64,000 nucleotides of DNA from Gnetum montanum (Eukaryota; Streptophyta; Gnetopsida; Gnetales; Gnetaceae), in NCBI GenBank assembly GCA_015680685.1, contig MNCI01005202.1:135031-199030 (forward strand). The letters run 5' to 3'. The translations under genes and the position numbers were made by a program. Of the stretch, positions 1 to 10,545 are shown piece after piece (the stretch's first letter is position 1; each line of letters begins with the position of its first letter). The notes below the pieces were generated by a model. It ran no database searches, was not told the DNA's origin, and saw only the letters and a program-made list of their open reading frames with translations.

Positions 1-99
1 ATCATTAGGATGAATATATATAATTCAATATTGTTGAGGCTTTGGCAAATAAACTTTATTAGTCTTGGGTGGAGAAGCATTCCTGTGAGAAGAAGACAT
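1..99 (-). pseudogene. gypsy gag N-terminal fragment, cut by window edge
   Basis: Reading leftwards from an ATG at 99-97, a short serine-rich start (MSSSHRNASPPK) runs about 24 codons to a stop. It lies 141 bases downstream of a primer binding site, where a gypsy gag begins. The comparable element at 17.7 kb has a similar MSLSQ start. Identification rests mostly on position; the rest of the element lies outside the window. Confidence 0.4.
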
Positions 100-239
100 T
101 TTTGGTTAGTGAATAAAAATCACAATGTGCTCTAATAACTATTATAGTAATGGTAAAATAGGATATGACTCTAAGGTTTGTTCCAATGATTTAAATACAT
201 TTCACTAGGTCCTAAATAGTGCACAAAACAAGAAAAAGG

Positions 240-257
240 TCCCCAACAATGATGCCA
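240..257 (-). other. Retrotransposon primer binding site (tRNA-Asp type)
   Basis: On the minus strand the LTR end CTCATCA is followed, after one base, by TGGCATCATTGTTGGGGA. This matches the tRNA-Asp-type primer site known from plant gypsy elements (TGGCGCCGTTGCCGGGGA) except for C-to-T and G-to-A transitions, as expected from methylation-driven decay. It shows that the LTR at 259-1097 is a 5' LTR of an element extending off the left edge. Confidence 0.75.
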
Positions 258-258
258 A

Positions 259-1097
259 TGATGAGTAGCGAGGTACCCTTATGCCCAATTATACGAATCA
301 CTAAGGCATTACACATGATCTAGTAAAATTTAATGGACCTATAGTTATCTAATGCACTAGCACTTCTAGGAAGTGAAATGGAAATTAAGGACATTTTTTG
401 TCTTCCCAATTACACTTGTGAAGTTTAAGGGTATGGTTTAAGTGTAACTAAGGTATATGATTTTTCTCATTTTATATTTTATGAGTTTGATCACCTACAA
501 CAAGAATGAAAGGTAAAGTAATTTAAAATCTAATTTGTTTACTACCTATATAGCCTAACATAAGTAACCATCCCAGTTTCTTGAACACATATAGCACTAC
601 TGGGCTACCAAACATTAAGTGTGATAGGTTACCAAGTATTATATGAATGCTTGAAGTGGTCATGCGTGTGTTCATTAACTGCTGGAAATGAATTGCTTAA
701 CTCACATGCATTAAAATAAAGAGCATGAAAGTAAAATGCAATAAAGAAAATATTAAGCTATTCTCAGTGCTGCAAGGATTATCAAAAGAGTTCATTTTAT
801 ACCTATCACACTGCTGTGCTCAGGTACATCAGTGCTTGAACAAAAAACCATACACACTTAGACTCCTTTTATGGGTACTTAGAAAATATTCTAAGGAAAA
901 GAAACAGTAAGAGCTTTACTACTCTGACTAGGAAACACCAAAAATTGACTTGAAAACTGGAGCCTAGGTATGGTATTTATAGACATGGGGTATACACCCC
1001 AACGTCACATACACAACATTACATCTAGATCCTGATGTTGCATACACGACATTGTAGCTCCAAGCAAACATAAAATGTGACTCATTAGGACCCATCA
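259..1097 (-). mobile_element. Ty3/gypsy LTR (LTR A)
   Basis: The minus-strand start TGATGGGTCC at 1097 and end CTCATCA at 259 fit the family termini. The 3' portion holds the family signature seen in every copy (a GGTACC-containing block just inside the end, here at about 263-300). A TATA box (TATAAATA on the minus strand) sits at 974-981, with a decayed form of the family's upstream palindromes at 990-1055. Length is 839 bp. CpG has almost vanished, so the copy is old. A primer site follows it directly. Confidence 0.75.
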
Positions 1098-2660
1098 ACA
1101 AAGTTTTTGAAATTTGAATATCTCGAAAAATATAAGAAATTTTCAATAAAATTGGGTTCTATGGAATCTCAAAAAAGCCAAGAATATGATAAAATCATTA
1201 AAGAGAATCTTTGAAAGCTCAAAAATTAAGAAATTTGATGGAGAATGTGTTTAATGAACAAAATATATAAAGGAACACATTGTGTGATGTAGAAGATGAG
1301 TGTACAAAATATTTAGATTGCAAAAATGCCTAAGGATAAGGTACTTAATGAACCTAACCAAGAGATATGCAAGTGGATCCTTCCCATAGTAGGCACATGT
1401 ATTTTTTGCCCTTGCATAACCTCAACCTAAGGAGTCCATGGACCCCATATATGACTAATGGTCAATGAAAGTTAAGAACCAAAACCTAAAAGATTTTACT
1501 GAAGAATTTAAATACATCAAACCAAGACATAGAATCAAGAACATGGACACCAGTAGTAAGGTGAATTATGATCAACATGAATGAATGATAGAGAAGGTGG
1601 AATGGAATTCCAACTAAGGTCATAAGTAGTCCCTTGTGGAGTTTATGTTTAAAATGATTGAAGAAGATCCATCCTTAGTCCAAACCAAAGTTAACCTCTT
1701 TCAGTGACTTCACGTTACCAGTCCAAGATTGGTTCATCCTCTCAAGACACAAGAGTGCTCTCACAAACAACCAATGTTTCATAAAGAGAAGAAAAGAGAA
1801 GTAGGAAGTGAGATAGGGCCTTAGTTAGAGGGGACCTTTAGGCATGGGTAACATGTCTTTCCAGTCCCATAACCAGTGCTCGTAGCCCATTTATTTGTCT
1901 AAGGGGTGTGCTTTGAATTTCCATCATGTTTTTGTTTTTTTTTTTCCTTTTTCTTTTGAATGGAAACCACACCATGCAAAGACCTATTTGAATTCTTGTT
2001 ATTGGAACATGGAATGGTAAGGGGTCGATGAGAACACTCAAGCACTTAAGTAAGTAGAAGAGTATAAAGAGTATTGAGTCCCCTTGAAGTCACATCATGT
2101 TCAAACCTTTGAATCTTTTCCAATTCCAAAAACTACCAAGGTCACAAATTTATTAAAATTTGATTTAATGAAAGGGACCTCAAACTTCCAAAACAAGGAA
2201 AACCATAGAGTTTATGAATGGGTGGATATTGTGAACTCATTGCCTATTCCATGAAAAAAAAAACATGACTAAGTCATTGACACAAGAATTCAGAAATAGA
2301 AACTAGACATTAGCAAACTAAACATAAAGCACAAATTACCCTTAGTAGCAACCACATCACCACTGTGTCACTTCTAGTAGCAAAAATTAGAAAATCACAC
2401 TCAAACAAAATAAAATATATAAGAAAATGTAAAATATCCAATGAAGATTCAAACATACTAACGATGGTGAGACCTTGTGGCATCTCCTAAAGTCCAAATC
2501 TTGTGGCATCTCCTAAGTCCAAACCTTGTGGCATCTCCTAAGTGAGAAGGTAAGTAAGGATGTCATCATACCATTTTATATTTATGGACATTTGATCATT
2601 TATTACTCTTATAAAGAGGAGTTTATCTGGAAAATGATTAGAGAGCAAGCTTTCCTCCTC
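1098..2660 (-). mobile_element. Noncoding 3' region of gypsy element
   Basis: No convincing gene lies here. The block at about 1340-2450 shares many short matches, in the same order, with 14.2-15.45 kb of the element at 9.7-19.1 kb (for example ACATGTCTTTCCAG and the neighbouring pyrimidine tract). It is therefore most simply the untranslated 3' interior of this family. Integrase would be expected between RNase H (ending at 2670) and the LTR, but no integrase motifs are visible. Confidence 0.5.
2473..2545. repeat. Three-copy 26-27 bp tandem repeat
   Basis: The motif CTTGTGGCATCTCCTAAGTC occurs three times with starts near 2474, 2500 and 2526, differing by single bases. It lies in the noncoding tail just downstream of the RNase H relic. 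Confidence 0.9.
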
Positions 2661-2669
2661 TTTCTTATT

Positions 2670-2933
2670 TCATCTTAATTGAGAGAGGTGGTTCGCAACC
2701 ACATTCTTAGTCCCTTTCCGATCTACCATTATGAGATCAAATTCTTGCAAGATCATGAGCCACCATATGATACGAGGGCTCACCATCAGCTTGTTCATTA
2801 AGAAGTAGATGGCATTATCATTTGTGTGCACAAAAAATTTATAACCAAGCACATAATGCCTAAACTTTTTAAGAGCATACATCACTATCATTGATTCTTT
2901 CCTAGTTGTGGTGTAATTCAATTGTGCATCCAC
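2670..2933 (-). pseudogene. Ty3/gypsy RNase H domain, decayed
   Basis: This is an open stretch of 87 codons inside a broken pol reading frame. It carries the usual order of gypsy RNase H landmarks: NYTTTRKE near the start, YALKKFRHYVLG around residue 20, VHTNDNAIYFL around 35, LQEFDLIMVDRKG around 63 and VVANHLSQL at the end. In active relatives the domain removes the RNA strand during reverse transcription. Aspartates expected in HTDH and ADHLSR appear altered (HTND, ANHLS), so activity is unlikely. It continues in order from the reverse transcriptase at higher coordinates. No integrase follows. Confidence 0.85.
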
Positions 2934-2959
2934 AATGCTTCAACTCATGCAATGGATGT

Positions 2960-3870
2960 AATATGAATATTTCCTATCATCCAACTATGGAAGCATGGCT
3001 CCCAAAGCATAATTAGATGTGTCTGTCATTATGTGAAATGGTTAAGAGTATTTTGGTGCTCATAGGATCAGAGTTTCTATAAGCTTTTCCTTTAGTAGTT
3101 GCACTTCTTAGTCCAGATGAATGGAACATCTTTCTTTGTAAGCTTGGCCAACAACTTTACAATCTTAGAGGAATTCTCCATGAATCACCGGTAGTAGCTA
3201 GTATGTCCAAGGAATGATCAAATATCTTTAACTGTCTCTAGTTGATGTGTGATTCCTTGGATGATCCTTATTTTTTCTAGGTCTACCTCAACCTTGCCTG
3301 AATAATTCTATCTCCCAGTACTATGCCTTCCTAGACCATTAAATGGTTTTTTTGTCAATTAAGACTAATGTTTTTTTCAACACATATCTTCAGTACCTAC
3401 TCAAGGTAGTCTAGGGCTTGCTCAAATGTAGCTCCATAGGTAGAGAAGTCATTCATAAAGACTTCTACCCTACTACTAATCTATTGTTGAAAGATACTAA
3501 TGACTAGGTGTTAAAATGTTGTAGGGGAATTGCACAAATCAAATGGCATCTTACAATATGTAAAAGTCTCCTAGGGACTTGTGAATGTTGTCTTAGCCTG
3601 ATCCTCTAGCACAATTTGGATTTGGTTATAGCCACTATAACCATCCAAGAAGTTATAATAGCAATGCTCAGAGATAGTGTCCAACACTTAGTCCAAAAAT
3701 GACAATGGAAAATGATCTTTAAACATTGCTATATCCAATAGCTTGAAGTTAATGTAGACACCCCCCCCCCCCCCCCCCCCCCCCCNTTTCTTTGGCATAA
3801 TTACAAGTGGGCTAACCCACTCACTATCTGCAATGAGATAGATGAACCCTACCTTGAGGAGTTATTTTAT
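2960..3870 (-). pseudogene. Ty3/gypsy reverse transcriptase, decayed
   Basis: Reading leftwards with stops and frameshifts one sees landmarks in correct order: PLVIMPKK, then after a poly-G stretch KDHFPLSFLD, YSGYNQIQIVLEDQAKTTF, KMPFDLCNSPTTF, and FMNDFSTYG, where active enzymes have a YxDD/FxDD pair. The catalytic motif therefore has one aspartate replaced. A 25-base C run plus one unresolved base (3761-3786) sits at the point where VCIDYRKLN-type sequence is expected. The domain lies between protease and RNase H, the normal gypsy order. The copy is dead. Confidence 0.85.
3761..3786. repeat. Poly-C tract with one unresolved base
   Basis: Twenty-five consecutive C are followed by a single N, inside the reverse-transcriptase relic. 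The length is unusual for this AT-rich sequence and may partly be an assembly join. A similar 24-base C run occurs at 63541-63564. Confidence 0.9.
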
Positions 3871-4348
3871 TTCCTTGAAAATCTGCTTCAACTTGGAGTT
3901 CAACTATCTTTATGGCCATCTTCTTGGCTTCATGGTCAAGTTAATGTAGATGTGATGCTAGCATATCCTTGGATTGATTCCTATCAATTCGAGATATGAC
4001 CAAGAAAAGGCTATTGGCCATTTGTTGATGACCTACAATAGCTTTACTTTTTTTTAGGAGTAAGATTTGCATTGATTATGACCCGCTTGCCATTATTTAA
4101 AAATGCGTACTCTATGCCAGCTAATAAATTTTTTAACTCTAGGGGCTTTTACTTGAAATTATCATGGATTTCCAACTCTTCCCAATAGGTATCATCATCT
4201 TCATCATCAAAGATTTGATGATGAACTTGCTTACGTTTGTTCATATCTTTGACATAGGCACATGTCAAGCTCTCAATAGGTTCTATGCATAATGAGCTAT
4301 TGTCAAAGTTAGCTATCAACCATTGAATGCCCTCATGTTCTATGGCTA

Positions 4349-4816
4349 CTACCTACAAATACCTTTGGATATTTTTTTCTTATGCACATTGATTTCATGT
4401 TGTAATGAATGTACTCTTGATGGACTAGATCTTTGACATGCAATTGCACCATTATCACTATATGTGATGCATGAAACATGCTTCTTCTCTAGCCTTCCAA
4501 ATTTATTTTCCTTGGAGATTTTCAAGGAGAGGTCCCTTATGCTCATACGTGCATCTATTGTGCTTAACCATGTCCTTTTCATAATGATGAGGAAGTCAGC
4601 TTTGCAATTTTCCATCTTAATCACCAAAAAAGCAACAAGATATGACCACCTACAAACTATTGTCACAATGTCCTTGACTAGTCCCAAAGGAATAGTGATT
4701 GACTGATCTGTCAATTCTAAATGAATGTTGCTCTTCTTGAGAGGTAGTAGGTTCTGGGCCTTGTACATTTCATGGGAAATGAGATTGATACTAGAACTAG
4801 AATCAAGAAGAGTCAT
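4349..4816 (-). pseudogene. Ty3/gypsy aspartic protease region, decayed
   Basis: A 155-codon open stretch begins with MTLLDSSSSINLISHEMY, the retropepsin active-site region. The catalytic D-S/T-G triplet reads DSS, so the glycine is lost. HLELTDQSITIPLGLVKD, SYLVAFLVIKM and ADFLIIMKRTWLSTIDA follow, the last corresponding to the conserved ILGRPWL-type segment in degraded form. Retropepsin cleaves the Gag-Pol polyprotein. It sits between gag (higher coordinates) and reverse transcriptase (lower). The open frame is long compared with its surroundings, but the active-site change marks it as inactive. Confidence 0.8.
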
Positions 4817-4959
4817 GCATGGCTCATGTCCAATGACCTATAAGTAAATGAGAGTACTTCCTGGATCATCTTTTCGTGGGAAGATTTCCAACCTTCATCC
4901 AATTGAAAATAGTATGAGTTAACATCTTGTAAGTGTAACACCACAAGGTAACATCCCTT

Positions 4960-6700
4960 AGGATGTTCATACTAACAAATTTCATAACCAACGTCATCAT
5001 TGAAGTCTATCTCCACAACTTCTTCTACTATAGTAGCTTTGCCCTTACCTCTTTGGTACGCACATTCAGCTTCTTTCTACCTCTTGTGGTTACAATCACT
5101 ATTTTTCTCTTTGGATTCTTTAGCAATCTTCATAGAAGTTTAAAATTTTTCATCCAAAGAGTTCCATAATTTATCAACCTTTGCCAAAATATCAAAAATA
5201 AATTTTTTGATGGGCAAGGTTTTTTTGTTCACCATTTCATTAAGTGGTGACTCCTCCTCATCACAAAATTGGACCTCCCATTTCCTTATGAAGGATCCCT
5301 ATTATATTCTTCTACACTTTTCTTTTTTTGTAATTCACCTTCTTCTTTTACAACCTATTCTATCAACCTTTGTGTCTGATGAGCTCTTAGTTCAAATAAT
5401 CTCCCTTAAGCATAAATCCCAAGAGTTCTTCTTGTTTTTTCTTTGAGCCCATCTATGATGTGATGAAGTTACTCTCTTTGAGAGTAACCATGGCCAAGGC
5501 ATCAGTGTAAGAGAGAATAATATCTACCCATAGTGGCATCCAAGGGTTCATGTGTTCCTTATTTCTAGCTTTGGATTTACCTTCTTAGGTTGAAAACTCT
5601 AGAGTACTTTTGATATTTGTTGTTGAATATTTCTAGTATGGCATTCCATCTATAGATAGATTCCAGCTCTAAAGACTGGTACCAGCTTTCAGCCTCTTTG
5701 ATGAGCATCTTGAGAATAGCTTGAGTTTCTACCAATCATTTTCAATGTTCTGTAAGACACAGGCATCATGGAAAGCTTGTAACTATGTCAATGGATTAGA
5801 GTTATATCACCTTTCAAATATTGGGATATTATTCATGTCTAAACACTTGATTCGACTATCCTTCATATGCCTAATTGGCATCTTAACTACCTTTGCAATG
5901 TTAAGCATACTTTGAGTCACCAATAGAGGCTCATCATCATCATGATTTCATTGTTACCTATGATGTCCTCGATTACTCCTTTGATTATTATGGGCATCAT
6001 GATTAGTATTATTACCTTAATGCTCACCGTCATCATAGTTGTTCCTTCTACAACATCTTTCAAAATCAAAAGAGGAAGAAGAAGCAAATGTAAATGAATA
6101 GGGGGAAGAGGAAGGAGGATTACCTCCACCATGAAATCTACCAACTCCCCCTTGGGTATCATAGCCATGTTCATTATATTTCATATCATCTTGATGCTTG
6201 TGCAATCCTTTCCCTTGACTACCATCTTTCTTTGAACTTGAATTATGGATTGTAGACTGTAGATTCAAGGTTACACCCTCATCACCAGTAACAAAGGGTA
6301 GATAAATTTCATGTTGAGAGCCCTTAAAGGAAGGGTCCTCATTTTCATCATTATTTAGTAGTAATAAGGGATTTGTAAACTATTTTTCCTTAGCATCCTC
6401 ATGATGCCTCTCCTGATGTTGATCTCTTTTGCATTGTGTATCAATGGGATAGTAGTCCCAGAAGTCACAATCCTACACAACGTACTCCTCTTGAAGATCA
6501 TGGATGCCTAGCTTCTTAAGTGTTTGAAGTAGCATCATGAGCATAGATCAATCAAGGGGCATTACAATGTTGCCCTCCATATCATGCCATTACAGTTACT
6601 CATTCTAATGTAGGATGAAGATGAAATCATGGATTTGGATGAGTATATACCACTTTGCACTCTTGTGGGACTAGTAGTTTAACATCATCATGTCTACAAG
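4960..6700 (-). pseudogene. Ty3/gypsy gag region, decayed
   Basis: The minus strand carries scattered gag-like pieces. Around 5775-5700 a segment with SFHDACVLQNIENDW aligns with DACVWNNVENGWQRLKLF in the better preserved gag at 17.1 kb. Around 6268-5917 two overlapping frames encode a low-complexity His/Gly/Ser-rich linker. Gag forms the capsid of the retrotransposon particle. The limits are approximate: the left edge meets the protease and the right edge approaches the primer site at 6842. Many stops and frame changes are present. Confidence 0.65.
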
Positions 6701-6841
6701 AAGTAGAAATTTTCTAATAAATAAAGTATCAGTGTGCTTTTTTGTAATTATGAAATATGGAAATGATGTCAACCTTGGGATTCATCCAATGATATTAATG
6801 ATATCCACTAAACCTAGATAGCGCATGTTTCAATAATAGAG

Positions 6842-6859
6842 TCCTCAGCAATGGTGCTA
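6842..6859 (-). other. Retrotransposon primer binding site (tRNA-Asp type)
   Basis: The minus strand reads TAGCACCATTGCTGAGGA directly downstream of the LTR end at 6861, again the tRNA-Asp-type site with transition changes. It marks LTR B as the 5' LTR of the gag-protease-RT-RNase H element to its left. Confidence 0.75.
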
Positions 6860-6860
6860 A

Positions 6861-7588
6861 TGATGAGTGATTAAAGGTACCCCTATGCTCAACCATAGAA
6901 ATCACAAAGTGTTCATGCATGATATGGTCGAATTCTGTGGACTCTATAGTTGTCTGTGCACTAGTCTTCTAGATAGTAAACCTTGCCCTAAGGTCATTCA
7001 TTGTTTTCCCAATTACACTTGTGAAACTCAATGGTATGGTTAAGTGTAATCAAGGCATATAATTTTTATCATTTTATGTTTTAGATTCTTTGGTGGTTAA
7101 AGAGAGAGATGAAGTAATTTAATAACTAACTTAATTTAACTAACCAACTAGTCTCTAGTTAGTCCTAACATAAGCATTAAATCCCACATTTTGTACATGT
7201 CTTGAACACATGTATCCACTGCTAAGTTACCAAGCACTATGCTACTGGGTGCACTAAGCAATAACGTTGNGTTTATCAAGAAGCTCATCTTTATTGCCAT
7301 AAACACTATTGTGCTGAGGTACAACAATGCTCGAATAAAGATCCGTACACTCAATGACTCCTGTTGTGGGAACTTGGGAAAATATTCTAACTTTCAAATG
7401 TAAAAACTATAAGAGTTTTGCTACTACTATGAATTAGATGCCCATAAACATGATTGGGAGCTTGTATTTATAGTTTTTCCTCTAAGGTTGCATCGATGGG
7501 GCCTCATCAACATAGCAAATGCTACATCGATGCAACCTTGTTGATAGGGCTACACCACATAAATGACATGACACTTTAACACTCATCA
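6861..7588 (-). mobile_element. Ty3/gypsy 5' LTR (LTR B)
   Basis: The minus-strand end is CTCATCA at 6861, and the best start is TGATGAGTG at 7588; an alternative start TGATGAGG lies at 7509. A TATA-like TATAAATA lies near 7465-7473. The U3 part carries a 15-bp perfect inverted repeat (7484-7498 and 7525-7539) containing ATCGAT. The family block with GGTACC lies at 6874-6905. One base is unresolved at 7270. Confidence 0.65.
7484..7539. repeat. 15-bp inverted repeat in LTR U3
   Basis: The arms AAGGTTGCATCGATG (7484-7498) and CATCGATGCAACCTT (7525-7539) are perfect reverse complements separated by 26 bases. They lie upstream of the LTR TATA box on the minus strand, at the position where sister LTRs carry GATATC-type palindromes. 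Confidence 0.9.
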
Positions 7589-7609
7589 AATGGAAACATA
7601 AAAGATTAA

Positions 7610-8960
7610 TCATACAAGTTTTTCTACTGTAACATTATAACATTGTCTTAAATGGGAAGTCATAGCAAAAGAAGAAAACACATGTAATTCATCTTCAAGG
7701 GCTCCTAATATGCACAACCTACAAATGCACTCTTCTTGGGGGAGTTGAATCCATCTTCCACTTTTAATTATAATATGATGAGAACTTAAGAGCAACTTAG
7801 TGATAATATTTTGATACTTAATTGCAATAGTAGCCAAGAGATAGTAAGCTTTTACATCTAATTTATTAAATCTAATGTGATGTAAATAAAATTGTCTCTT
7901 GCCTTCCACATTAGACCACTTTTGTGTTAAAACCTTTTGCTTGACTAGTTGACAAATGTGCTTAGGATTTTGATGCATGTCCTTCCAAGAGATATTCCAT
8001 TTTCTTAACAATTACATCCCTTGAAAATAATAGTCATGGTCTTATGAGTCCTCAAGAACTACTTTAGAAAGCTTGTCTTACCTTGAGATATGCAAGTTGA
8101 GTGCATGTAACGAATTGACTTAAGGTTTTTTCTCCTAAAGGTAATAAATCACATTTACATAATAACATTGAGTAATTTTTTTGCATCTTCATCTTTAATT
8201 TATCACGAAGAAACATTTTTTTGCACTTTTTCAATATCTTTCTAAATTTTAGCTCTAAGTCTAAGTCCCCAAACAACACATCTAGACAATACAATAAAAT
8301 AAATGATAGTACAAAAATTTCATTTATTTATCTTTCAATCCTAGAATCCTAAATACTTACACTTATTTTTGAAAGCATAATAGCCTTTAAACCTCCTACT
8401 ATTTTTTATTTGATACACTTCCCTTACATATAACTATTCATATAAATGAGGCCCAAATATTTTAAAGAATCTACTATTTGCACATTGGTACCTCCAAAAT
8501 GAAAGTTATAAGATTTATTTTTTATACCCTAGATCATATATTTGATTTTATTTAGACTCACTTGAAGACCAACTGAATGATAATAATTTTCTAAAACTTG
8601 CAACATGTTTACATACCTTCTATAGTAATAGATATCAATGTAGCATTATCCACATATAAAAGAAGATTCAATACTTGAAATCCAATTTTGATAGCATGAC
8701 TATCTTGCCTGTTGTATAACCATTTCTACATTTCATCAATAAAGAGACCAAAGAGAGCTAGAAAGGTGCACAACCTTTCTTAACTTTAATTTTTCTCGAA
8801 AATTAAATTTTTTCTTTAAATTGCTATTTGTAATTTCAACAATCACTTCCTCACATAATCTCTGAGTTGTTGCAATCAAATATGAATGGAGGCCAATTTT
8901 ATCCAAGCACAACCATAGTTTTCTATGGATCATTTAATCATATACTTTTGCAAAATCAAT
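7610..8960 (-). pseudogene. LINE (non-LTR) reverse transcriptase, C-terminal half, decayed
   Basis: From 8960 leftwards the minus strand reads CFIDFAKVYD then IHRKLWLCLDKIGL, the LINE reverse-transcriptase block containing the first catalytic aspartate. Several frames then continue to 8064. At 8011-7610 a 133-codon open piece ends with KYQNIITKLLLSSHHIIIKSG, LPQEECICRLC and EDELHVF, a Cys-containing C-terminal pattern of the EERICxxC...EDExHFL type that I associate with LINE polymerases of the jockey/CR1/I kind. The element is 5'-truncated, as LINEs often are. Stops and frameshifts show it is inactive. The clade assignment is tentative. Confidence 0.7.
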
Positions 8961-8999
8961 AAAACAAATAAGAACTTTTTTATTTAAAAATAATCTACA

Positions 9000-9113
9000 T
9001 ATGATCTTCATTAACTTGGAAAAAGCATATGATAGAGTACTTAGAGATAATATTTGGTGGGCCTTAAGGATCATCACTCAGAGCCACAATACTCATCTCA
9101 TTAAGTGGAATAT
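9000..9113 (+). pseudogene. Second LINE reverse-transcriptase fragment, opposite orientation
   Basis: The plus strand reads MIFINLEKAYDRVLRDNIWW then ALRIITQSHNTHLIKW, matching the LINE reverse-transcriptase block DLEKAYDRVPR..WWAL. It begins only about 40 bases from the minus-strand LINE block carrying the same motif. The two are distinct sequences (FAKVYD versus LEKAYD). Too short to classify further. Confidence 0.7.
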
Positions 9114-9129
9114 TGGGAAGGTTGGTAGA

Positions 9130-9735
9130 TGAGTGAAAGCCTAACCTTATTAAGTAATTATGCTCAAGCTTGAACCTAGGTCTTTGACTTGAGAGACAAG
9201 CACCCTTGATAAATTCAAAAGTGAAGATTTCTTCATTTAAGACTCAATAGTAGAGATATTTTCTTGAGAGAGATTTAATCCAATTCAATATTATCATCTA
9301 TTAGAAACTACATGAAAATATAATGAAATTTGAAAAATAAAATAAAATAAAATATCATTCTTAATTGAAAACACAAAAATTAAAAATTGCATAAAAACAC
9401 AATCAACTTCTGAAATTGAAGAACATGATTCAAAATTTAACAGATTTGAAACTACAGATAACAAGCAAAAATTCTAAATACTAAGCTATGATGCAAAAAG
9501 CTTTTGTAGACAAGAAAGTTATGATGAGTAGAGCTTTTGTAGATAATAAGAAATTAAAAAAAATAGGTTGTGATGCAGTATGCTTTTGCATATAATAGAC
9601 TATGTTGAGCAAAAAATTTGCAAATAACAAGTTATGATAAGTTGAAGTAAGAGGGTTTCAAGAAAGTAAGGTGAGATGCAAAGGGTTTATAAATTTTTTT
9701 GGTTTTGTTTATGTGTAAGAGGGTATCAAGGTTGT
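9130..9735. other. AT-rich noncoding stretch with degenerate repeats
   Basis: No gene is visible. At 9481-9640 a loose repeat of about 50-60 bp recurs (AAGCTATGATG/AAGTTATGATG followed by AGCTTTTGTAGA). A segment at 9208-9262 is repeated at 19272-19326 on the far side of the neighbouring element. Confidence 0.5.
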
Positions 9736-10530
9736 TGATGAGCGATGAGGTACTCCTATGCTCAACCATACGAATATGAGCATGTATGCGTGATTTGAGC
9801 AAACTTCGCAGATGGACTAGTTGTGGCACCTAGACAATTATATGTTGATCATAGTTCATTGTCTTTCCACCTAGACTAGTAGTAGCTTTGCACATATGGT
9901 TTAGTCTAGAATGAGGCATATGATGTTGTCCTAACTCTATGTTATTCTTGATAATAGAAAAGATAAATTGATTAAACTAATAATAAGAGTAAAACCTAAA
10001 TGAGCCTATGGCGATGGTATCCATCCTTAACCATCCATACATGTCTTGGACTTTGTGGGATTACTGCTAGGCATGCCAAGAATTTGCACTTAAATGCTTG
10101 TGATTAAGGCATACACATTCTGCTTAATGACAAGAAAAGTAAATAACAATAAATTATACTGTAATTAAAGAAAACATTAAATAATTAAATAATTGAAACA
10201 ATGAAATTAATGTAAGTGAATGCTACAATGATGAAAGTAATCTTGATCTTTATTGTTGATCATGCACATGTCCAAGTATGTCACACTCAAACAAAGGTGT
10301 CATACAATTACAAACATCACATTGCGGGCATGCACTAAGAATAACTGAAAGATAAACTACCAAAAGAAAAGAACTTCTAACTCTCTAATGATCTAACTCC
10401 CCCTCACTGGGTGCTTGAGTGACATATTTATAGGCTAATAAAGGAATCATGATATTGTATCCAGGCCACAATATTGTGTACCCAATATTGCATACCTAAT
10501 ATCGAAGCCTAGTAAACTACAGCTCCATCA
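9736..10530 (-). mobile_element. 3' LTR of element C
   Basis: The 795-bp LTR starts TGATGGAGCTG at 10530 and ends CTCATCA at 9736. A TATA box (TATAAATA, minus) lies at 10425-10432 with GATATC/CAATATTG-type palindromes on its upstream side at 10450-10505. The GGTACC-type terminal block is at 9745-9790. The segment at 10200-10340 matches the R/U5 part of the 5' LTR closely. Confidence 0.8.
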
Positions 10531-10545
10531 TACCCCCATGACTAA
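10531..10545 (-). other. Polypurine tract of element C
   Basis: The minus strand reads TTTAGTCATGGGGGTA immediately before the 3' LTR start TGATGG. This is the normal place for the plus-strand primer of reverse transcription. The same TTTAGTCATGGGGG string recurs inside the element near 13790 and 15410, suggesting internal rearrangement or old LTR junctions. Confidence 0.65.

Noticed and set aside
4464-5446. Plus-strand frames of 68-80 codons opposite gag/protease
   Set aside because: They are shadows of the minus-strand gypsy coding region with no motif of their own.
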